A DNA stretch of 64,000 nucleotides from contig CAILKE010000072.1 in the NCBI GenBank assembly GCA_903834765.1, forward strand, positions 1 to 64,000. The letters run 5' to 3'. Each line of letters opens with the position of its first letter. Positions within the stretch are counted from its first letter, which is position 1. The notes below the pieces were generated by a model. It saw nothing but the letters and a program-made list of their open reading frames with translations. It was not told where the DNA came from and made no database searches. A program made the translations under genes and the position numbers. Positions 27,379 to 36,844 of this stretch are shown piece by piece. Source of the stretch: an uncultured Bacteroidota bacterium (GTDB lineage Bacteria > Bacteroidota > Bacteroidia > B-17B0 > Aurantibacillaceae).

Positions 27379-29595
27379 ATGCCAACTAAATATCTATTCT
27401 TACTAATCACTTTTTTAAGTTTTGTTGTTTCATCATTTTCTCAAACAAATACCAGAAAATGGCGTAAAACCGAAAATGACTCTATGGAACGTTCATTGCT
27501 ACTTTACTACGAGGCAAATTATATCATGGCATTGCCTATTTATGAGAAATTGTATTCAGCACATCCAAAAGAAGAATATTTGAAGTATTGTTATGGACGT
27601 TGTGCTTTATATAGGAGTGATAAGCATAATGTAGCTTTAAGTTTATTGAATGAAGTGTATCAAAAAAACAAAAAAATTGAAAATATAAAATTTGATTTAG
27701 CTAAAGCCAATCATTTTAACTTAAAATTTGACGAAGCTCTGACTCTTTTGGATGAATTTTTGGCGGACAAAAAAGTAAAACCAGAAATAAAAAAAGAAGC
27801 TAATCAATTAAAGTTATATTGTATTAACGCTAAGAAGTTTTTTGCTAATCCAACCAATGCCAAAATTGAAAATGTTGGAAACACAATAAATACAGTTAAT
27901 GATGAGTATGTTCCTGTTATTTCTGCAGATGAATCTATTATGATATATACTTACAGAGGTACTCAAAGCATGGGTGGATTACAAGACGCTTTCCAACAAA
28001 TAGATCCTTATGGTTTTTATTATGAAGATGTTTATCAATCTAACAAAGAAAATGGACAATGGACAAAACCTAACCCCATCTCAACTATTAATACTAATTC
28101 GCACGATGCGGCCATAGCCTTAAGTGCCGATGGCCAACAATTATTTGTATATAAAGATAATGCAGACGATCATGGTGATATTTATGTAATTTATTTTGCA
28201 AATAATGCGTGGACTGTTCCTCAAAAATTAAGAGGTGAGGTAAACTCTTATTCATGGGATGGAAGTTGTTCGATGACTGCCGATGGAAAACAATTATATT
28301 ATAGTAGCGAGCGTGGTGGTGGTTATGGTGGAAAAGATATTTACAGAGCAACCTTACAACCTGATAGCACTTGGGGTCAAGTGATAAACTTGGGTGATAG
28401 TATCAATACAGCTTTGGATGATGATGCGCCTTTTATTCATCCTGATGGTGTAACATTGTTTTATAGCTCTAAAGGAAAAAATAGTATGGGAGGATACGAT
28501 ATTTTTCAAGCTCGGTTAAATATATTAGATTCTTCGTTCAATCAGCCCGTAAATTTAGGTTATCCTATCAATACACCTGATGATGACATTTACTATGTTC
28601 TTTCTGCTAATGGAGAACGAGGTTATTATGCCTCTGGAAAACAAGGTGGCTATGGCTTAAAAGATATTTATACAGTTTACCCAGGTTATGTTGGAAAAAA
28701 ACCATCTTTATTTATTGTTAAAGGTAAAATTACTGTCGACTTACAGCCTGTGGAATCAAATATTACTGTGGAAATAACAAGTAAAAACAATAATCAATTT
28801 GGCGAATTTAAAAGTAATTCTTTGAATGGGAATTATTTGATTTCTTTACCTGCTGGTGGTATTTTTAATATAACTTATAAGTACAATAAATTCCCACATA
28901 AATCAATAGAAATTAACACAATGAACTTAGAAGGATATGATGAAAAGTTATATGATATAGAGTTCAATAATAAGGATACAACAAAACCTATTGCAACTCT
29001 TGCGCCTAAAGATTCAATTGTTGCTGTTGTTGTAGTAAAAGATGTAGTAAAAGAAAAAGATGTGAAGAAGGAAGAAGTAAAGAAAGCAATTACAAAAAAA
29101 GAAGATGTAACGCAACCAATAGTAAAGAAAGAATTAGTAAAACAATCGTTTGTTAAAAAGGAAGAACCGAAACCTTCCATTGCAAAAAAAGAACAATTAC
29201 CTATTGAGAAACAACCTGTTATTATAGTTCGCAAAAAAGAAGGCTCTGTTCCACGAAATGCGGCTCAACAAAAAAACAGAGTGTATAGCGAACTTTATTC
29301 TGATATCAGTGCAGAAGGATTAGAATTTAAAGTACAAATTGCTGCTTATAAATATCCTAAAAATTATTTATACATACATTTAAAAGGTTTAGGTGCTATA
29401 CAAAATTTAATACTTAATGATGATATTACTCGAATTACCATCGGTGGATCATTTAACACTATTGGTAAAGCATACGAACGATGTGAAAAGGTAATAGCTG
29501 CTGGTCAAAATGATGCCTTTGTCACAGTAATATACAAAGGAAAACGAATCTATTTAGAAGATTTAGAAACGATGGGGATTTATGTAAAAAAGTAA
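27379..29595 (+). CDS. PorE-like TPR/PD40/CRD protein with C-terminal SPOR domain
   Basis: 738 residues. The signal peptide is about 1-22 (VVSSFSQ). TPR-like helices run from about 30 to 155, a PD40 propeller from about 160 to 440 (SADGQQLFVYKDN, TADGKQLYYSSER, HPDGVTLFYSSKG), and a carboxypeptidase-regulatory-like domain from about 445 to 545 (VKGKITVDLQPVESNITVEI). A Lys/Val/Glu-rich linker with repeated KKE-V units follows (about 555-640). The end (about 650-738) fits a SPOR domain: LEFKVQIAAYKYPKN, ITIGGSFNTIGKAYERC, NDAFVTVIYKGKRI. SPOR domains bind peptidoglycan lacking stem peptides. The layout is that of PorE with OmpA_C swapped for SPOR, so an outer-membrane-complex tether is the best guess. 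Monocistronic, divergent from the PagL-like gene across 229 bp. Confidence 0.82.
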   Translation: MPTKYLFLLITFLSFVVSSFSQTNTRKWRKTENDSMERSLLLYYEANYIMALPIYEKLYSAHPKEEYLKYCYGRCALYRSDKHNVALSLLNEVYQKNKKIENIKFDLAKANHFNLKFDEALTLLDEFLADKKVKPEIKKEANQLKLYCINAKKFFANPTNAKIENVGNTINTVNDEYVPVISADESIMIYTYRGTQSMGGLQDAFQQIDPYGFYYEDVYQSNKENGQWTKPNPISTINTNSHDAAIALSADGQQLFVYKDNADDHGDIYVIYFANNAWTVPQKLRGEVNSYSWDGSCSMTADGKQLYYSSERGGGYGGKDIYRATLQPDSTWGQVINLGDSINTALDDDAPFIHPDGVTLFYSSKGKNSMGGYDIFQARLNILDSSFNQPVNLGYPINTPDDDIYYVLSANGERGYYASGKQGGYGLKDIYTVYPGYVGKKPSLFIVKGKITVDLQPVESNITVEITSKNNNQFGEFKSNSLNGNYLISLPAGGIFNITYKYNKFPHKSIEINTMNLEGYDEKLYDIEFNNKDTTKPIATLAPKDSIVAVVVVKDVVKEKDVKKEEVKKAITKKEDVTQPIVKKELVKQSFVKKEEPKPSIAKKEQLPIEKQPVIIVRKKEGSVPRNAAQQKNRVYSELYSDISAEGLEFKVQIAAYKYPKNYLYIHLKGLGAIQNLILNDDITRITIGGSFNTIGKAYERCEKVIAAGQNDAFVTVIYKGKRIYLEDLETMGIYVKK

Positions 29596-29795
29596 CCATA
29601 AACTTTTAAGAAGGTTAACTCCCAGTAGATTTAATAAGCCAATTGATTTGATTTAGATTATAGTAAAAGAGATTTAATAATGTACTATTATTAGACAGCT
29701 AATTTATTATTTTGAAAATGATAAATAATTTAGAGTCTGTTAAAATTTATATTGTAATAATTGTTATGAAGTATTTTTGAGCGAATTGCTCTTAA

Positions 29796-31043
29796 CTACT
29801 TAATTAATCCAGCTTTTTCTCGTTTACCGTAATCAATAATCAAAAAATAATACATCAATACACCAAAAGCGTAAAGGCCAGATGTAATTAAAAAGATATT
29901 TACAAAAGGATAGCCCTTGCTAAACATAACTTTGACCATCAAACCACTAATAACCCAACTTCCGCTCCAAATAGCGGCGGTGAGGGCTGACGTAATTTCT
30001 CTGTTTTTTTCCCCTACATAATTCATTAACAACTCCGACGTCATTGGACCCGCCATGTTCATTAATGGTTGACGTAACAAATAACAAATGATTGCAATAT
30101 ACACAGCAATGCTATATTGACTATAAAATTGGGTTGTGGCCAAGGCTACTAAAGAAATTACTGCCAACGACTGTGTAGTAGGAATCGCAATTTTATAACC
30201 TATGTTATCCTTAATACGAGGCACCAGCATCGCTCCCCAAGCAACTAAAACCGCAGCAATTGCGCTAACAATTGAAAAATCTCCTTTACCTAAATGATGT
30301 ACTTTATCAAAAAACAAACTGATAAAGGGAATGGTTAAGCCTGCGCCAGTTGCAATAATAAGAGTTGGAATCAGTCCTTTAAAAATCAATAACCAATCGG
30401 GTTTTTCTTTAGGCATTTTACTATCATTTGTTTTTTTATCATCAATTTCTTCTTTCAAATTAACCTGATTCATAAAATACAAACCTCCAAAGCCTAATAT
30501 AGAAAATAGAATCAAAATTTTTTCTTCATCAAAAAACCAGGGATTGATTCGATCTAAAAAGGCAATGATAATGCCACTAGCAATGCCTGCAAAACTCCAG
30601 GTACTATAAGTTAGCGCAATGCCAGATGTGTGATTTTCTTTGGATTCGTTTCTTAAAATAAATGGAATGATGGGGATTTGCATAAAGGTAAACGAAGCAC
30701 CCCATAGTAATAGTGCTACATATATAAGAACCGTTAGTTTAAAATAAATGCATAATACAATGCATAATCCAAATAAGGGCACTAAAATAGAAGACAAATA
30801 AAAGAAAGGCTTCATAGCTCTACCCTTAATGATATTACCAATTGGCAAAGCCAATGCAAACACACCTAAAAATCTGAATGTTATAAATAAAGCAATTTCC
30901 TCATTACTAAAGCCTTTACGATTCATGTATAGAGGTAAAATGTTCATGAACGTAGCATTTACCATTTGAATAAAAAACTCGGCCATTACAACATTAATAA
31001 TAGCCGATTTTAATTTTTTATAATCCTTGATAAAGGCAAACAT
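29796..31043 (-). CDS. MFS transporter
   Basis: An integral inner-membrane protein with about 12 hydrophobic segments, split into two halves by a cytoplasmic Lys/Glu-rich loop (LKEEIDDKKTNDSKMPKEKP, about 205-225), the usual MFS plan. The substrate cannot be deduced. The frame extends upstream to an ATG at 31070, but the ATG at 31041-31043 gives a shorter N-terminus (MFAFIKDYKKLKSAI) that better fits an MFS protein; I prefer it without strong evidence. No transporter partner or regulator lies beside it. Confidence 0.8.
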   Translation of the reverse strand: MFAFIKDYKKLKSAIINVVMAEFFIQMVNATFMNILPLYMNRKGFSNEEIALFITFRFLGVFALALPIGNIIKGRAMKPFFYLSSILVPLFGLCIVLCIYFKLTVLIYVALLLWGASFTFMQIPIIPFILRNESKENHTSGIALTYSTWSFAGIASGIIIAFLDRINPWFFDEEKILILFSILGFGGLYFMNQVNLKEEIDDKKTNDSKMPKEKPDWLLIFKGLIPTLIIATGAGLTIPFISLFFDKVHHLGKGDFSIVSAIAAVLVAWGAMLVPRIKDNIGYKIAIPTTQSLAVISLVALATTQFYSQYSIAVYIAIICYLLRQPLMNMAGPMTSELLMNYVGEKNREITSALTAAIWSGSWVISGLMVKVMFSKGYPFVNIFLITSGLYAFGVLMYYFLIIDYGKREKAGLIK

Positions 31044-31341
31044 AAATGAGGTAATTGAAAACCTGCACAAAAATAGTATTTATTACCTCAAAATAGACTT
31101 TACTTTTTTAATGCTCAGGTATACTTATTTCTATTTCTTTTATTTTTTGTCATTGTATTATCTAAATTTGACTTTACATCCTTTTTTGTGGTTAAAAGAC
31201 TTATTTTAACTAGTTTTTTCAATTATTATATGTTTCCATTATTCCAACTTTTTTCCAAATTACGGAAAATCTACAAGATGATGAATCAAAATGTTTTTTT
31301 TATTTGGATTATTGTATCATAGTTTAATTAAAAATATTTTC

Positions 31342-32052
31342 ATGAAAAAAATTCTTTATTTTGCTTCTATAGTTTCTTTAGCAACAATAATATTTTTTGC
31401 TTGTAAAAAAGAAACAATTCAACCAGCAACTGAAAAGTCAATCGTTGAAAACAGCATTGAAAGCAATGTTGTTAATGATGTTTCATTGAGTAGTTCTTTT
31501 CATAACCAACCCATATCATTAGGACAAATTATTAATGTGGGTAATTATCGAACACAAACTCAAGCAGGTTGGGGAGCAGTTTCAAATGGTAATAATGCAG
31601 GTGTTTATTTGCAAGAGCATTTCTCTTCTGTGTTTCCTACAGGTTTAACTATAGGCTGTAGCAGTGGTTTTACAATAAAACTAACTAGTGCTTCGGCCAT
31701 TACTAATTTTTTACCGCAAGGCGGTTCACCTGAGGCATTAATAGCGTCTTCTACTGATGTTAGTAATGTAAATAATTTGTTTGCTGGGCAGGTAGTTGCG
31801 CTGAGTTTATCAGTTTCATTCGATCAAAATATACCCAACTTCGGAACCTCAAAAAGCACTCTTTCATCTTTAGTAATTACTTCAGGAGATTTTATGGGGT
31901 GGACCGTAGGTCAATTATTAAACGAAGCAAATAGAGTGCTTGGCGGTTGCCAATCTAATTATACATTATCTCAATTAAATTTAGCTGTAACAAACGTTAA
32001 TGAAAATTTTGACAATGGAACAACTGTTGGAACTTTTTTAACTTCTCATTAA
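31342..32052 (+). CDS. Lipoprotein of unknown function
   Basis: The frame is open from 31291, but the ATG at 31342 starts a standard lipoprotein signal (MKKILYFASIVSLATIIFFAC, lipid Cys21), so I place the start there. The mature protein is rich in Ser, Asn and Thr: a linker (about 22-55), then a domain with NPQ-like NQPISLGQIINVG, GWGAVSNGNNAGVYLQEHF and TIGCSSGFTIKLTSASA. It resembles other Bacteroidota surface lipoproteins but I recognise no family. It is monocistronic with a bidirectional terminator shared with miaA. Confidence 0.75.
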   Translation: MKKILYFASIVSLATIIFFACKKETIQPATEKSIVENSIESNVVNDVSLSSSFHNQPISLGQIINVGNYRTQTQAGWGAVSNGNNAGVYLQEHFSSVFPTGLTIGCSSGFTIKLTSASAITNFLPQGGSPEALIASSTDVSNVNNLFAGQVVALSLSVSFDQNIPNFGTSKSTLSSLVITSGDFMGWTVGQLLNEANRVLGGCQSNYTLSQLNLAVTNVNENFDNGTTVGTFLTSH

Positions 32053-32077
32053 TAGTCATTAGATTTTTTTAAATAAT

Positions 32078-32107
32078 AAATGGTTACGTTATTGCGTAAC
32101 CATTTTT
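32078..32107. terminator. Bidirectional intrinsic terminator between convergent genes
   Basis: An 11-bp perfect stem (aaatggttacg / cgtaaccattt) with a 6-nt loop, flanked by A and T runs, sits between the stops of the 31342 lipoprotein and miaA. It can serve both strands. Confidence 0.85.
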
Positions 32108-32113
32108 GTTTAA

Positions 32114-33022
32114 CTACGAATACTGAAACACGATATCCAAATATGCTTTTAGCTTTTCTAAATCTGTTGGTTCAAACGATTCAAAATCTCCTTGATGATT
32201 AAACCACGTTAATTGGCGTTTCGCATAACGCCTAGTGTTTTGCTTTATTAAATTAACTGCTTCTTCCAGCGAAGTTTTTCCTTCAATCACATCAAATAAC
32301 TCCTTATAACCAACTGTATTTAAAGCGTTAAGCTGTTTGAACGGATGCAATTCCTTTACTTCATTCATCAATCCTTGTTGCATCATCATATCCACCCGAT
32401 TGTTTATTTTAGCATATAATGCTTCTCGATTGGTATTTATTAAAATAGGAAAAATATCAAAGGAACGCTCTTTTTTTTTGTTTGTTCTGAACTGAGAAAA
32501 AGGTTTATTCGTGTAAATACACACTTCTAAAGCACGCATCAAACGTTGCGGATTATTTAAGTCAACTTGCCCGTAATATGCTTCATCTCTCAGTTTCAAT
32601 TGCTCCTGCAAATACACAAGGCCTTTTTCCTCAAAGTCTTTAATTAATCCTTCTCTTATATGGGATGGAATTTCTTCAAACTCGTCCACTCCATTCATAA
32701 TGGCATTAATGTATAAGCCTGAACCGCCAACCACAATTAATTTTTCGTGTACATTAAACAAGCTTTCAATTTGCTGAATTGCATCACGTTCGTATTGTCC
32801 AACATTATAAGTATGCTGTATACTAATATGATCAACAAAATAATGAGGAACATCTTGCATTTCCGCAACAGTTGGTTTAGCAGTGCCAATACTCATCTCT
32901 TTATAAAACTGACGAGAATCAGCCGAAATAACCGGACAACCATAGTTTTTTGCAAGCTCTATTGCTAAAGCAGTTTTTCCAACGGCAGTAGGTCCTGCAA
33001 TGATGATGAGATTTTTTTTCAA
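32114..33022 (-). CDS. miaA: tRNA dimethylallyltransferase MiaA
   Basis: MiaA transfers a dimethylallyl group to N6 of A37 in tRNAs that read UNN codons. The P-loop GPTAVGKT is at residues 10-17, followed by the family motif DSRQFYKEMSIGTAKP, HYFVDHI and VVGGSGLYINA. The C-terminal YAKRQLTWFNH stretch is also standard. At 302 aa it is normal length. It is cytoplasmic, monocistronic and convergent with the lipoprotein gene. Confidence 0.97.
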   Translation of the reverse strand: MKKNLIIIAGPTAVGKTALAIELAKNYGCPVISADSRQFYKEMSIGTAKPTVAEMQDVPHYFVDHISIQHTYNVGQYERDAIQQIESLFNVHEKLIVVGGSGLYINAIMNGVDEFEEIPSHIREGLIKDFEEKGLVYLQEQLKLRDEAYYGQVDLNNPQRLMRALEVCIYTNKPFSQFRTNKKKERSFDIFPILINTNREALYAKINNRVDMMMQQGLMNEVKELHPFKQLNALNTVGYKELFDVIEGKTSLEEAVNLIKQNTRRYAKRQLTWFNHQGDFESFEPTDLEKLKAYLDIVFQYS

Positions 33023-33192
33023 AATGGTGTTTAAACTTATTAATGTGTAAATACAAAGATATCAGTAAAAGGGAATTTTTATAAAAAAAACAGTTCAATT
33101 AAGTTTTGGGATTGAATTTGCCACTTCGTGAAAGTTTGTTATTTTTATAAAGCTAAAAAGTCTTTTAGAGAAATTACGTTAGCGACCATCTT

Positions 33193-33693
33193 ATGTCAAC
33201 ATTGCAAACATTTAACCTATTATTAATATTCGGACTTGTTTCGTGTAATATGACAGAAAGAAATTCTGAAAAGATAACGAGAAATGAAGATTTTAAGTCA
33301 AATCAAAAAGTTAAGGACACAACCTTAATTATCAAAACAACTACTGATACTCAAACGATTATTAAAATGGTAGATACCTTATTAATAAGTCATTTACCAT
33401 CAAATAAAAAAATAAATAAAAAATACGAAGATCCTATTGAAGTTTTATCAACTAATTTTAATGATCCCTCAAATTATATTATTCCAGGATTTGTTAGAAA
33501 TACTTTTACAAGAAGCAATGATTATATAAACTTTACAAGAATTGTTAAAAATGAAGAGGATAAAAGAATTGGTTGTAGTGGTGGAGGAAATAGTTTATCA
33601 TTTTCTGTAAAAACCTTAAGAGATACATTTCTATTTGAAAACGAAATGCTGAAAACCTTAAATTTTAAATATAATATTGAAGGTGGAATTTAA
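33193..33693 (+). CDS. Lipoprotein of unknown function, possibly truncated by an in-frame stop
   Basis: The 166-residue frame has a short lipoprotein-like signal (FNLLLIFGLVSC, Cys about 18) and a Lys/Thr-rich body with no recognised domain. The TAA at 33691-33693 is followed in the same frame by 53 open codons (33694-33852, stop TAA at 33853-33855) that read as a sensible protein: GKIKGVLLLDKSWQIEIDLW and YERRITLNEKF. This suggests that the original gene ran to 33855 (about 219 codons) and acquired a nonsense change. Alternatively the downstream part is coincidence or a GTG-started small ORF (33706). It lies in a gene-poor stretch between miaA and tolC. Confidence 0.6.
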   Translation: MSTLQTFNLLLIFGLVSCNMTERNSEKITRNEDFKSNQKVKDTTLIIKTTTDTQTIIKMVDTLLISHLPSNKKINKKYEDPIEVLSTNFNDPSNYIIPGFVRNTFTRSNDYINFTRIVKNEEDKRIGCSGGGNSLSFSVKTLRDTFLFENEMLKTLNFKYNIEGGI

Positions 33694-33998
33694 TGGGAGA
33701 ATTCAGTGAGTCCAAATAAAGGAAAAATAAAAGGGGTTTTATTGTTAGACAAGTCTTGGCAAATAGAAATTGATTTATGGATAAAAACGAGAGATATGCA
33801 GAATAACCGAGAGTATGAAAGACGCATAACATTAAATGAAAAATTCACTCAGTAACCAATTTGTATAATTAACTTAAATGTAGCAGTTAATAAGAACTTA
33901 AAAAAACAATCAACTTCTTTTTTTGAAAAACGTAAACTGAAATTTTATATACTATTTTAGCTTGATTTTAAGTCTTAAATTTATAGAAATAATCTCAT

Positions 33999-34736
33999 CT
34001 ATAATTCATCTTCTTTTTCGCCATCAACCCATCTTTGCATCATTACACGCTCAGATGGAGGTTGGTGTGTTCCACCTGCCAAAATATCTAAAAATCTATC
34101 CCAAAGATTTTTATCCTTATTAAACTCCTTTTTTAGTTCCTTTACAGCACTCAAATATTCATTCTCGTATTTATCTGCCTCTTCAAATGTAAAATCATCA
34201 GGAATATGACTTGCAACAACTTGGGTAATCTCATCTAACTCTTTTGGAGTATACTTTTCAATCATTTGAAGTTCAATTTTACAAGCCTCAGCAAGCGAAA
34301 CAATTAAAGGCATTACAGTATCTTCAAAATTACAAACGTCTTTTTCCCAATGTTTATGAGCATTCTCAGGAAGTATATCGTATCCAAGTTTTTCGGCAAA
34401 TCTATAAGACTTTTTCAATTTGTTTTCATACATATCAAATTGCTGCCATAATTCTTTTGAATTTGTTCTCTCTTTTCCTTCTATTTTCTTTTGAAATAAA
34501 CTTAAAATTTTGTTGATTGATTTAATGGAATCACTAACATCTTTCTGACTCACTTTCCACATTTCAACTTCGTCTTTCTTACAATTTGTTTCAATTATTG
34601 ATAATGCATTGGAATTTAGCCTATCAAATTCCTCCTGAATTTTTTTTAACTGTTCATACTGTTTTTCAAAAGCATTATGAAAATTCCTAACAGACAATAA
34701 AGCTCTTAGTTTTGAATTATACCCATATTTTTCCAT
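33999..34736 (-). CDS. Coiled-coil protein of unknown function
   Basis: A 245-residue, highly charged, almost wholly alpha-helical protein without signal peptide or membrane segment. Helices at about 15-60 (FEKQYEQLKKIQEEFDRLNS) and 75-115 look like coiled coils. The C-terminus has LWDRFLDILAGGTHQPPSER followed by an acidic tail. I do not recognise a family. It is probably cytoplasmic. Flanked by the interrupted lipoprotein and by about 600 bp of empty DNA, so the segment looks like an accessory islet. Confidence 0.65.
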   Translation of the reverse strand: MEKYGYNSKLRALLSVRNFHNAFEKQYEQLKKIQEEFDRLNSNALSIIETNCKKDEVEMWKVSQKDVSDSIKSINKILSLFQKKIEGKERTNSKELWQQFDMYENKLKKSYRFAEKLGYDILPENAHKHWEKDVCNFEDTVMPLIVSLAEACKIELQMIEKYTPKELDEITQVVASHIPDDFTFEEADKYENEYLSAVKELKKEFNKDKNLWDRFLDILAGGTHQPPSERVMMQRWVDGEKEDEL

Positions 34737-35342
34737 GTTTACCTGATTTTTATAAAAGTGTTAACTAATAATTTATACCAAAGTCCCTATTTTATCAGTT
34801 AATTACAATGATATTTATCATTCTTTTAAAAAATAAAAATTACACAGTTGATAAAATAATAAATGACAATAAAATCATATATTAATAAAATTATAACGAA
34901 GTGGATGTAAAAAAAACAGAAACAAAATCAAATTATTTATTTTCACCAACTTCATTATACTAGGACGGATATAATAGAGAAAAAAATGTTGGCTAAAAAA
35001 ACTCTTATCATAACTACTAATGACCTAATGAACGACAAAAATTTGTAATGCCTAAATTGAGCCATTTGATTTGCAAGGTTATTAAATGACACTAAAACAG
35101 AAACTCTTACAAATCATATTAAATTTTTGATTGATGAAAAAAATGGGAGAATTTGTTTGGAATAAAATAGAATATAAATGCTTAATCTAAATTCATTTTA
35201 AGCACTATAAGAATAAAAATAGTAATAAAAACCAAAATTCGGTGTACTTTATTTTACCACTTACCATATAAATTTTCCGTTTTTGTATATCTATTCAAAT
35301 GCAAGTAATTTTAATTAAATTTGGGCATAATTTTATTGAACT
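34737..35342. other. 606-bp intergenic stretch without a recognisable gene
   Basis: Very AT-rich DNA with frequent stops in all frames. The longest open stretches are under 30 codons (for example 34987-35049 and 35070-35160 on the plus strand) and encode nothing I recognise. It must contain the promoters of the flanking divergent genes. TAAATTTG about 20 bp before the tolC-family ATG fits a -7 box, but no -33 TTG is at the right distance. Confidence 0.6.
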
Positions 35343-36761
35343 ATGAAATATATTATATTTAGTGTTTTATTTATTGGGCTAACTCAAATTCATTTTGCTC
35401 AAAGCAGTGAGTGGGATTTACAAAAGTGCATTGATCAAGCGCAAAAACACAATATTTCCCTTAAACAATCGGAAATATCTACACAAATTAATAAGAACAA
35501 TTCTATTCAAAGCGAAGCTGCAATTTTACCAACATTGAATGCATTTGGTCAACATAACTATAACTTCGGTAAAACAATTGATAGATATACCAATACCTTT
35601 GCCAACTCTCAGGTTTTATCTCAAAACTTTTATCTATCAAGTAATGTAGTTCTTTGGTCTGGATTAGCACAATTTAATAATATCAAAGCAACTAGATATC
35701 AGTATTTAGCTAGTACTGAAAATTACTTGCAACAAAGAAATGATTTGGCTTTAAACGTTGCTACTTCTTATATTAATGTTATTTTTTCTGATGAAATTTT
35801 ACAAATTGCCAGAGCCTCTTATAAATTAACGCAAGAGCAATTATCTCGTACAGAAAAACTAGCAGAAGTTGGTACAGTTGCTAAAAGCGCTGTTTATGAT
35901 ATCAAGGCTCAATTAGCAAATGATGATGTAACTGTTACTAATGCTGATAATAATTATCAAATCGCTATGCTGACCTTAAAACAATTATTGAATTTAGATA
36001 CATTGAATAATTTTTCCATTGCTCGACCAAATGTTGATGTTTTGAATAATGAATTAGCCTTAACCTCTGTTCAAAATATTTATGAAACTGCTCTTAAAAA
36101 TCAACACTCTATTAAAAGTGCTAATTATAATTTACTAGCATCGGAAAAAACATTAAATGTTGCGAGAGGTAAAGTAAGTCCAACGTTAAGCGCTACTGGA
36201 TCTATAGGAACAGGAACTTCTGAATTAAATAAACGTATTGTAAGTTCTAATATTGTTGGTGTTACTCCAGTCGCTGCAACTTTAGATGGTGCAACAGTTG
36301 TTTATCAACCTGAATATTCTTTTGTAACAGAAAAAAAGCCATTTGCTGATCAATTTAGTGAAAACGTAAATAAGAGTATTGGTTTTACTTTAAATGTGCC
36401 TTTATTTAATGGTTTGCAAACTTATACAGGAGTTAAAAATGCAAAATTGAATGTATTAAATGCAAAGTATAGTCAGGATTTAGTTGAACAAAATTTATAT
36501 AAAACTATAGCGCAAGCATTTGCAAATTCTAAAGCTGCGCTTAATAAATATAATGCTAACAAAGTATCTGTTGAAGCATCAGAGCAATCGTTTATGTATG
36601 CTCAACAAAAATTTAATGTTGGTGCTATTAGTACGTTTGATTATAATAGTGCTAAAACTCGTTTACAAAATGCACAAAGTAATTTGGTTCAAGCTAAATA
36701 TGATTATGTATTTAAACTAAAAGTATTAGACTATTATCAAGGTAAAGAATTGAAGTTTTAA
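35343..36761 (+). CDS. TolC-family outer-membrane efflux protein
   Basis: 472 residues with a signal peptide (GLTQIHFAQ, about 20). It has the duplicated long-helix and strand pattern of outer-membrane efflux channels: WDLQKCIDQAQKHNISLKQS at the start of repeat 1, a strand pair with YNFGKTIDRYTNTFANSQ, and ALKNQHSIKSANYNLLASEK opening repeat 2. The end KFNVGAISTFDYNSAKTRL is typical. It forms the outer-membrane duct of a tripartite pump. The adaptor follows 83 bp downstream. Confidence 0.9.
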   Translation: MKYIIFSVLFIGLTQIHFAQSSEWDLQKCIDQAQKHNISLKQSEISTQINKNNSIQSEAAILPTLNAFGQHNYNFGKTIDRYTNTFANSQVLSQNFYLSSNVVLWSGLAQFNNIKATRYQYLASTENYLQQRNDLALNVATSYINVIFSDEILQIARASYKLTQEQLSRTEKLAEVGTVAKSAVYDIKAQLANDDVTVTNADNNYQIAMLTLKQLLNLDTLNNFSIARPNVDVLNNELALTSVQNIYETALKNQHSIKSANYNLLASEKTLNVARGKVSPTLSATGSIGTGTSELNKRIVSSNIVGVTPVAATLDGATVVYQPEYSFVTEKKPFADQFSENVNKSIGFTLNVPLFNGLQTYTGVKNAKLNVLNAKYSQDLVEQNLYKTIAQAFANSKAALNKYNANKVSVEASEQSFMYAQQKFNVGAISTFDYNSAKTRLQNAQSNLVQAKYDYVFKLKVLDYYQGKELKF

Positions 36762-36844
36762 AACTATTTGCTCTTTCATATAATTATATACATATTAATA
36801 TTTAAACAAAACGCTGAATACTCTGCGAATAATAAAACTAAAAA

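Noticed and set aside
29596-29795. Possible terminator between the SPOR protein and the MFS gene
   Set aside because: Only an imperfect 6-7 bp pairing with no T run was found, so it is not listed.
31027-31209. 60-residue plus-strand frame before the 31342 lipoprotein
   Set aside because: Overlaps the start of the MFS gene, is mostly Phe/Tyr/Leu from AT-rich DNA, and has no domain or plausible initiation.
34987-35160. Two very short plus-strand frames in the 606-bp gap
   Set aside because: Under 30 codons, in different frames, with no recognisable sequence; kept only as part of the empty stretch.
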